64,000 bases of DNA from Oscarella lobularis. Lineage: Eukaryota; Porifera; Homoscleromorpha; Homosclerophorida; Oscarellidae. The notes under the pieces were generated by a model. The model was not told the origin of the DNA, did not search any database, and worked only from the letters and a program-made list of their open reading frames with translations. Each line of letters begins with the position of its first letter. Position 1 is the first letter of the stretch. This document shows positions 56,525-64,000 of the stretch, piece after piece. The DNA lies in contig NC_089186.1 of the NCBI RefSeq assembly GCF_947507565.1, positions 310,001-374,000 on the forward strand, in the 5' to 3' direction. The position numbers were made by a program, and so were the translations under genes.

Positions 56525-57499
56525 CTGTATTCGTTTGGAGACTCCGCCTCGTTCGCTTAGAGACAAAGCATAATAGAGCCGATAGTGAATTCTATTATCC
56601 ATTTACATATACAAATTAGCTGAACAAACACCGTCACTATTTATTACCCTGGAGAAAATGAGCATGGACGCTTGAGCTCTTTCAGATACGTAGCTATATA
56701 ATATAGAAAGTCCAGTCCTTTTGCTGACGAAACGAATAGCAATCGATCTTTTGACACGTAAGGAAGCGTGATTTGACGAACAACTTCGCAGCAATCGTGA
56801 ACGGTGTTCGAGAGAGCAACGAGTAAAAAGATCAAACTCCACGTGTTCAATTCCTAAAGTAGAAATAGAATTATTCAAAGAATTTTGATAGATTGTCGAC
56901 ACTGTACTAAAGAATCGTTTTCCAGCTTTTGTATCAGAATGTTACGAGCCATGCCAAAGAGACGGCACATCCGAAGAGCTTTATTGGTACCCGAATATGA
57001 CAATACATCCGACTGAAAATTCTCAACCAATCTAAACAAATAGAAAATTGAGCTAGTAGACATGACGTGTGAAAAGGAATGTATAATTGACTTGGCAAAT
57101 TTCAGAACGCAATCCGGCGATTTGACGATTTCCTTTGCCATGTAAAAATCTAAGATTTCCTTCTTGAAAGCGTTGTTCGCAACGATTTTCCAGTATCTTT
57201 TCTTGCTAGGCATAAACTAAAAAATAAATAAAAATTAATCAAAGGGTCCTATTAGGACTCTGACCCACGTTCTCGCTGCAGATGATAGAATTCCATCGTT
57301 TGCAAGTCAATGAAGCATTGAGTAGGAGATCGGGAAGGGGCAAGAGGCTCAAAATGTTTTCGAGTATTTCCGCTGGAAGTTCTCCGACTGTTCTCGGCGA
57401 CGAGAGACGACTTTCCATTCGAGGCATTCTGACTCTAAAGTCTTCGTCTTCGCCATTCGGAAACGGCGGCAAAGGATAGACGACATTTCGGCCGAACAT
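56525..57499 (-). pseudogene. FBH1-like 5' copy (F-box half only)
   Basis: Near-identical to 42690-43665: F-box exon from ATG 57499, [20 protein letters not shown] exon, the [11 protein letters not shown] exon and the [12 protein letters not shown] exon. It stops in the intron before the Walker A exons, so it has no helicase domain. Its exons are open, so a truncated F-box protein might still be made. Confidence 0.8.
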
Positions 57500-57673
57500 G
57501 ATAGACTAGCGCACGTTAAACTAACTTCCTCGGCGCTTCACGGATGCATAAGACAAAAATCGAAAGAAAAATCGTGTTTAGGTTTGCCAACGGTACGATT
57601 AAATCCCAATAACGAGACGAAAAAACGCTTCTCTGTAGCGCTGTCAGCCTACTCAATACGGGACGTCATCAAA
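57500..57673. promoter_or_regulatory. Bidirectional spacer, FBH1 copy / DUF3472
   Basis: 174 bases between outward start codons; similar to 43666-43840. Confidence 0.5.
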
Positions 57674-59154
57674 ATGGCGGCGAAGAAAGACGTAAGCAAG
57701 TTTCGGCTGATTGTGAAGAAAGGAGACAACTACGGCAGCGTCGCAGGCGACTATTCGCTCGCGGAAACGACCGTGAACGGAAAGAGCATCTGGGTAAGCG
57801 AGAGCATAAGCCGGATGGCGTTTTACGCCGGCCAGTCGTGGGTCATAACGTCAACGGCGTACATGAAAGACGTCCTCGGCGGTGCAACGGGTGGATTCGT
57901 TTCGTCGAACGACGCCAACGTTCCCTACGAAGCCGACTGGGGCCCCAATTTCGACGTCAGCGAAGTCTACTTGACAGTCGAGAAAAAATTCGTTCCCGCA
58001 ACGGAAGTGTACGGATCGCCTTCCGTTCACATATGGTGGTCGGCTCCGAAACATCCCGAAGTCCAACAGCAAGGCGTCACATGGTTCTATAATCGCGTCG
58101 AGGTGACGGTTCCGGCGGAGAGCACGTACTTCATGACGAACGGATTCACTGGAGGCTATATGGGCATTCAAGATCGTTCGCCCAAGTGGGTTCTCTTTTC
58201 CGTGTGGAATAATCCGAAGGTGCCTGATGGCGCCGTGAAGGAGCTGGCTCACGGCGAGGGTGTGACCGTGAGACCGTTTGGCGGAGAAGGTAAGGGCGGA
58301 GAAAGGTCGATCATCGCTTATAAAGAAGTCTTTTTGTTACTGGATTTGGTACCCAATGTAATATATGTAATATATATATTCTTGGCATATTCTCACTATG
58401 TTAGTCCTTCTTTGTGAGAGACTCATGGACCCTGTGAGTAATTGTCTTTGAAATTAAATTACTCATGGAACCTGTGAGTAATTTTCTATTTCTAATACAA
58501 TTACACGTGGACCCTGTGAGTAATTGTCTTTGAAATTATTAGTAGTGAAATTAGTCATGGACCCTATGAGTAATTTTTTATTTCTCATAGGTACAGGACT
58601 CCAAAGTTACCTGGAGTATGATTGGAAAGTCGGCGATACGTATGAGCTCATCATCAACGTTCGGCAGGATGCGCAAGACAAGGAAAAGGCTGTCTATACG
58701 GCGTGGTTTCGTCTGCCTGAGAAGAGTATCTGGCGCATGCTTTCTTCTCTTCAGGTAAGCGGTCGATCAACTTCCGGGGAGGAGCTTCGGTTATTTATTC
58801 GTTTAGGTTTCCCCTCTGTCCGGCAAAATGAGTCTGGAGGGTCTCTACTCTTTCATCGAAGACTGGGCTGGTAATGGGTTACGTAGGCAGGGTCTCTACG
58901 GATCGGCGTGGATACGTACGGATGCCGGCCCGTGGGTGGAGGCGACTCACGGCGCTGGGACGACGACAGGTCCCAACGCGAAGAATCGCAACGTGTTCTT
59001 GTCTGAAGACAAGACGAGGCTCGGTATGACGACTGGGGGGCCGGATTTGAGCGATACTTCTCTTGGGCCTTACGATGTCGTCGAGACGAGCGTTCCCACC
59101 GTGCTGACGTTGAATCATTTGCCGGATCGCGACGGGGCTCCGGCTCGCGAGTGA
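57674..59154 (+). CDS. DUF3472-domain protein
   Basis: Exons 57674-58289, 58591-58754 and 58807-59154 join in frame to 375 residues. The start MAAKKDVSKFR was taken because the frame upstream has only non-ATG codons. The central part carries the DUF3472 pattern: TYFMTNGFTGGYMGIQ, KWVLFSVWN and VRPFGGEGTG, preceded by a beta-rich N-domain (SIWVSESISRMAFYAGQSW) of DUF5077 type. C-terminus has SAWIRT and GTTTGPNAKNRNVFLSED. The family is common in bacteria and marine invertebrates; its function is not established, though a carbohydrate-related role has been suspected. No signal peptide visible. Head to head with the F-box half-gene. Two damaged copies at 43.8 and 46.8 kb. Confidence 0.78.
58423..58580. 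repeat. Intronic tandem repeat in DUF3472 gene
   Basis: Four units of CATGGACCCTGTGAGTAATT type in intron 1, each holding the imperfect palindrome TTACTCATGG..TGTGAGTAA. Confidence 0.8.
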
Positions 59155-59597
59155 AAGACGAATCGCAACGTTAGCATGCATCTTTTTATGGCTCTTGGTA
59201 GCTTTTTTTCTATTTTTATGGTCGTCTTTTTCATCGTTCAAAATTATTGCTGCATGTCTCGAAGAAAAGAAAGGCGGTAACCGAAGTGTATTGCTATATT
59301 TGTACCTGACTATTGCATGTATAGAGTGAAGAGGTTCAAAGAGGAAATATATTGGAAAGAAACGCTGTCCTAAAAAGAATCTTTAGTAATCGTTATTTAT
59401 TTAAACTAAGCACCGTTTTTGCCAGAATTTAATTAGATGACGACGACGACAACGACGCCAACGCTTCACTCCACACCGTACGCCCGCGTGTAAATGAGGC
59501 GTTCCGCGATACCACGTAGTGCCCGTGTAAATCAAGTGAGAGCTGAGGGCATCCTTCTTGCGTTCGTCTTATCTCTGTAACGTAGATTCCCACGCTA
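59155..59597. promoter_or_regulatory. Upstream region of receptor kinase 2
   Basis: Holds the 3' flank of the DUF3472 gene and, from about 59430, the same upstream block as kinase 1. Confidence 0.45.
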
Positions 59598-62500
59598 ATG
59601 ACGACCTCGAGGCGAGGTTTCGGTATCATAACGTGTGGCACAGTGATTTTCTTTCTCTGCTTGGCGCCTTTTCTATCGGTTCAAGGCGAGTTCTCTCGCT
59701 GCCGAGATTTTTATGAGGCGGGAAGACTAACCGACGGAATGTACAGTTTGGAAGTGTTGCCCGATATTGCTATATCGGTTTACTGTAAAGGTACTGCGCA
59801 ATTATATAAGTAGGGGTAACTCTGCCTGGCTGTCTGCCAGCTTTCCAGTCGAGAGGCACTTATGTAAACTACTCTCTAAGCCTAGCTACAGGATATCCGT
59901 GATTTCATACGCTAAGATTATAGAAGCGATAGTTGCCCTGACGTTTCTGTGGTTAGCAGATACATGATGTTCTACGTGTATAACTGGCAAACAAAAAAAG
60001 CACTTTTGTAATTCTGATCAATGTTTAATTAGAGTCCCACTTGTATAATTTTGCGTGCGTGTAATTTTGCCTGTGGACATTGTAAATAACTGTGTCTCCC
60101 TTTGGGGTGTATTCGCTATCAGCTATTTGAATGTAGCAACCGCCGCCTTTCTTAGACATGAGAAGTGGAAAGCCATCCGAATACCTCGCTTTGCCTGAAG
60201 GCACAGCAGAGAATTTTGTCAGCTACTTTTACGAGCCGTTGGGTGAGACTTCATGTGAGCACAGAGTCCATTTCTGATATATCTCTTCTTTACTTCAGAT
60301 CAAGATTTGAGTTCGTCAGGTGCTTCAGTCGAGAGCCCTGCTCCTGTCTTGCGGGGTTCAACTCAATTCACGCGCATTCGCATTGACCTGGACACTTGGC
60401 TTGTACTGGCGGACGATTTAACGTTTTCTACCTTCAAAGGCGGTGCAAATATATCGTAAGGACGAAACGTTTTCGCTAATATTTTCTTTTGTATTTATCT
60501 GGCTAGTTACGGCCAAGCAGGCGACATGTTCTGTCATGGAGGAAACTCAGCGTGCCAGGGAGGAAACTTTAGTATCAATTTGACTTCTACGCCGTTTGAA
60601 GTGGATCCTGGCGTTACGTGGGCATGGAACACAGGAATGGAGAAGTCTAGTCCCAACGGAATTTATATTATAGATTCAAGTGCGTAATGCGTCTTTGCAT
60701 GGGCTTCAATATTTATTTATTGGTTTTCATTTTGTCGTTCTAGGTCCTCGGCAAACCGTGCAAGGAAGATGTGAAAAGAATTGTTTTCCGGTGCTGCGCG
60801 GCGCGTCAAATCCGAGACTTAAGCTCCGTCTTGTGACGACTCATTCTTGCCAATATCGCTCGTCAAAATTGTGTCAAAATTACGGAAAGTGTCTCCTTAG
60901 AGGAGCTGTGGCGTATGAATGCTTATGCGCTCAGGGCTGGATAGGACCGGATTGCACCATTCCAGAAGGTACCAATGACAAATACAAACATGCTAACCTG
61001 TTTCAGAAACCAGCATGTAGTAGATCAAGTTTAAGCTTTACTGCAATATGTTACTCTTATACGTTTACTCGGCGTATTTCAAATCTTTTCTTCTGATTTC
61101 TGTAGGAGGCACTAAAGTGACAGGGAAGCAGAGTGGACCTGCGAACGACGACACCTCCCTCGCAAGATGTCCTCCAGGCTACACGCTTACTAAATGCCTG
61201 TGCTCTCTGTCAGTGTGTGACGGCGTGACGTTGCCGACGAACGGCGGTGAAAACTGCACCGCGCACAAAGCCGGGGTAGGAGGTCGAGTGAGAGCCGTCG
61301 CAACCTGCACTAAGTTCGATTCGGAAATGATTTCGACGACCGTAACACGAGTTCCAGAGAAAGACTTTGGGAGTCAACGAATCGTATTGACCTATACTTG
61401 CCCTAAAGGTAACTCTTTGTGTAGGGAATTCTAGAGAGATTTTTTATATTTGGCATTTGCAGGTTCAGTGTTACTTGCCTGCAATTGGCATAGCTACTGG
61501 ATGTCACAAGATCGTCCAGCCACGAGTGGCTTAGGAACCTCGGCGGGAAACACGTGCAGCGTCAACTGTGGAAAGCGGGAGAAGCGATGTTCAATTTACA
61601 CAAAATGCCTGAGTAAGCGGAAACGCGAGAGCCCGAGTTTTTCTTTAATTAATTATTGAGAAGGTACATATGTAGCAAGTGTTGTGTATTCTGTCTTTTG
61701 TTTAGAGATTAGGTGCCGCTGTAAGAACGGCGGAACGTGCTCAGAATCGCTTTCCTGCTCGTGCCCTCGTGGATACGTGGGAAGATTCTGCGAGAAGTTC
61801 GACTACTGTGCATGGCGTTTGAAAGAAATGGAACGCAATATGTGCAATCAGTCAGGCAGATGTTCAACGGAAACAGCCGTCCCAACGTACGGTTGGGATG
61901 GCAACGGGTCCTTCTGCAGGTTTCCTATGCCCTGGCAAGGAGAGTCCCCAAGCCAGTCCGTGTCTAACTGCTCTGTATGGCACTAGATAGCTCTATATAA
62001 TTCTTTTGGACATTGATTTGGTATTCAGATTGGGCCGCCTTTTTCTTGCTTTCTTCGCACGAATGGCTCTGACGGCTACGTCGATTTGGGGTCATGGAAT
62101 CCAGGCATCGTATACACCTTGGAAGCCTGGATTCAACCGACATCGAGTGTTCACAGGCGCAGTGTAAGTTTTCCTCTAAACGTTCTTGTGTTTCTTCGGA
62201 ATTTTAATTTAGATCATTATTGGCGATGTGACGGATTCGTGCAGCGATTGGGGAATTTTCCTTCATAACAGTTCTATAGGTCTTCTGTACGTGCCGCTCG
62301 CCGGTGAAAGCTATTGTTCCGTCAGTTTGGCATCAGAGGTGATTGTCCACGTTAACCAGTGGCATCACGTCGCAATGACTGCCGACGGAACGTACGCTCG
62401 ATTGTTCGTAAACGGAACCAAGATTCTAGAGGCTACGACGAAAAGGTATTTTCTTGGTAACGCTATACGCTTTCGCATCGGACGAAATTATACCTGCTGC

Positions 62501-64000
62501 CCGGAATGGAGCGGGTTTTCTGGCAATGTGAAGGTAATGTAACGTCGCAGGTAAATGAAAATGAAAAAGTTTTTCAAGAATGTTTTGGAGTGGAAGAGAG
62601 TTCTCTCGGAGAGCGAGCTCAGATCTCACTACGAAAGTCCTACAAAGTATTTTAACACTACTGTATGGCCTTGCTTGCATGGCATTACTCTATTTATTCG
62701 CCACCTATTTTGCAGGAACACGTACTCTATAATCGTTTGGCGGCTCAGTACGAATTCGGCGAAAATCTATCTCCTGTTTGCTACGGTTTCGACTGGAAAT
62801 TCCAAGACTGGTCTCCGGCCGACGGTGCCGTCGTTTCCGGCGTTCACTGTAACGTACGAACGTTTTACATACGACCAGGTGTCATAGTGAAAGTGGCGCC
62901 TTGGAGACACCGTTTGGCCTCGAATTTGAGAGCGGACGGAACCTTTCAAGTCTACGCTGAGAATATCGTGATCGAAGGAATCCTGAAAGCAACGGGTGCA
63001 GGATACAAAGGTGGAGAAAGGCCGAGGACTGGCTTCTTTGGTACTCAGGGCGAAACCGTTTCGTGTAAGTTAATAAGAGAGACCGCTGAATAAATATTAA
63101 CTACCTATGCTGTAGCTTTGGGAAAAATGTGCAGGAGTCGGAATAGAGGCGGCGGAGGTGGTGGTGGTTGGGGGCCATCAGCCTACGGGCTACCGGGTGG
63201 CGGCGGAGGCTACGGCGAAGCAGGGTTAAAAAAAGAGTTCCGTTTACGTGATTGGTAGTTTACCGGCATTTCAGAAAATCCGGATCGTACAAGAGCGGTC
63301 CTGCTCAGGTTGGAAGGGGTGGCGAAGTATACGGAACATCGCGGCTGTCTCTGCTCTATTTGGGCAGCGGAGGAGGAAGCGGCGGCAACGGCCCCGACGC
63401 GCCAAAGTGGACTCCGCGCGGCGGCAAAGGTGGCAACGGAGGCGGAGCCATTCAGCTAGAGGCTCGTCGTCTCATCGAAGTCACTGGAAAGGTTCGAGCT
63501 GACGGATATCCTGGCGAAGGCGACAACGCGAAGTCGTATGCAGCGAATGTTTTGTGTGCAAACCGATTCTCGGTTACGTATGTCTCTTTTCTTCTAGATG
63601 TTCGGCTTCTAGGTGCTCATTGCTGTCGCCAAATAGATGTTGGGATTTGTCTGGTCCTGGCGGGGGCGGGGCGGGCGGGAGTGTATATCTTCGGGCACCG
63701 ACGATCGACATAGGTGTCGAGCGAGTGACGGCCGTCGGAGGACGAGGCGGCTATGGAACTACTGGATGCGGCGGCGGCGGGGGAGCCGGTCGCGTTCGCA
63801 TCGATTCGGACGTCTTGTACGGAACGTCGAAGCCGTCTCCGTCGCGATTTCGCTTCTCTGGCACCTTTATTGTACGATTCAAAGTTTGATCTGGCTAATA
63901 AATGAATTTGCGCCGTGTTTAGGATCTTGCCATGTTAGCCAGAGAGGCTGTGTTTCAAAGCGACAATGGGAACACATACAATGACAGGTCTGTCTACTTG
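59598..64000 (+). CDS. Second receptor kinase, tandem copy (partial, runs off right edge)
   Basis: Begins MTTSRRGFGI at 59598 and follows kinase 1 exon by exon: signal peptide, GON domain (SEYLALPEG, TRIRIDLDTWLVLADDLTF, YGQAGDMFC), EGF, CPPGYTLTKCLC region, second EGF, LamG-like domain, glycine-rich region and the start of the WSC domain, where the window ends. Coding sequence is very close to kinase 1 and the introns differ by small indels. The LamG and Gly-rich parts show more replacements. In the Gly-rich part at 63151-63240 a stretch corresponding to the FWALF segment of kinase 1 is missing, in frame as far as can be judged. Whether the kinase domain exists cannot be seen here. Confidence 0.8.

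Noticed and set aside
56183-56602. 139-residue minus-strand frame next to the FBH1 copy
   Set aside because: The plus strand there has more coding-like content and the frame runs into non-coding FBH1 intron sequence.

Overview
This window is eukaryotic nuclear DNA from an animal, most likely a sponge; the short introns (about 35-70 bp) and the gene mix make a homoscleromorph type plausible, but the species is inferred. The evidence is GT-AG split genes, a receptor tyrosine kinase with GON, EGF, LamG-like, WSC and SRCR modules, a CARD protein, a claudin/PMP22-like four-pass protein, FAAH, HSPA12-like and FBH1-like genes. Genes are dense and the window is dominated by recent local duplication: nearly every intact gene has one or more decayed copies nearby.

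Layout. 1-1.3 kb: 3'-truncated HSPA12-like gene (minus). 1.9-4 kb: coiled-coil protein with a MIEAP-like C-terminus. 4.6-11.8 kb: an array of small secreted eight-cysteine peptides in three subfamilies (A, B, C; A and B expressed-looking, C only relics), interrupted by a copy of the 3' exons of the coiled-coil gene. 12.2-14 kb: a GH116 fragment joined to a frameshifted EGF-TM-kinase. 14.5-17.1 kb: FAAH-like amidase. 17.2-24.4 kb: pseudogene belt (desaturase, claudin, GH116, racemase, CARD) with one intact claudin-like gene. 24.6-31.9 kb: intact PB1-GH116 glucosidase, serine-racemase-like enzyme and a CARD gene, the last two head to head. 32.6-38.6 kb: relics, a structured GC-rich element, a minisatellite and nested terminal-inverted-repeat elements. 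38.9-39.6 kb: Thr-rich CxC-repeat membrane protein. 40.4-47.1 kb: FBH1-like F-box helicase, DUF3472 fragments and a secreted 220-aa protein. 47.4-55.1 kb: full receptor tyrosine kinase. 55.9-64 kb: second FBH1 5' copy, intact DUF3472 gene and a second tandem receptor kinase running off the right edge.

The two most novel items are the A/B/C cysteine-rich peptide array, with its conserved promoters and birth-and-death evolution, and the receptor kinase that carries an ADAMTS-type GON domain at its N-terminus. A PB1-GH116 fusion through a GC-AG intron is a third. All exon borders were placed by eye from splice consensus and reading frame; none was tested with transcripts.
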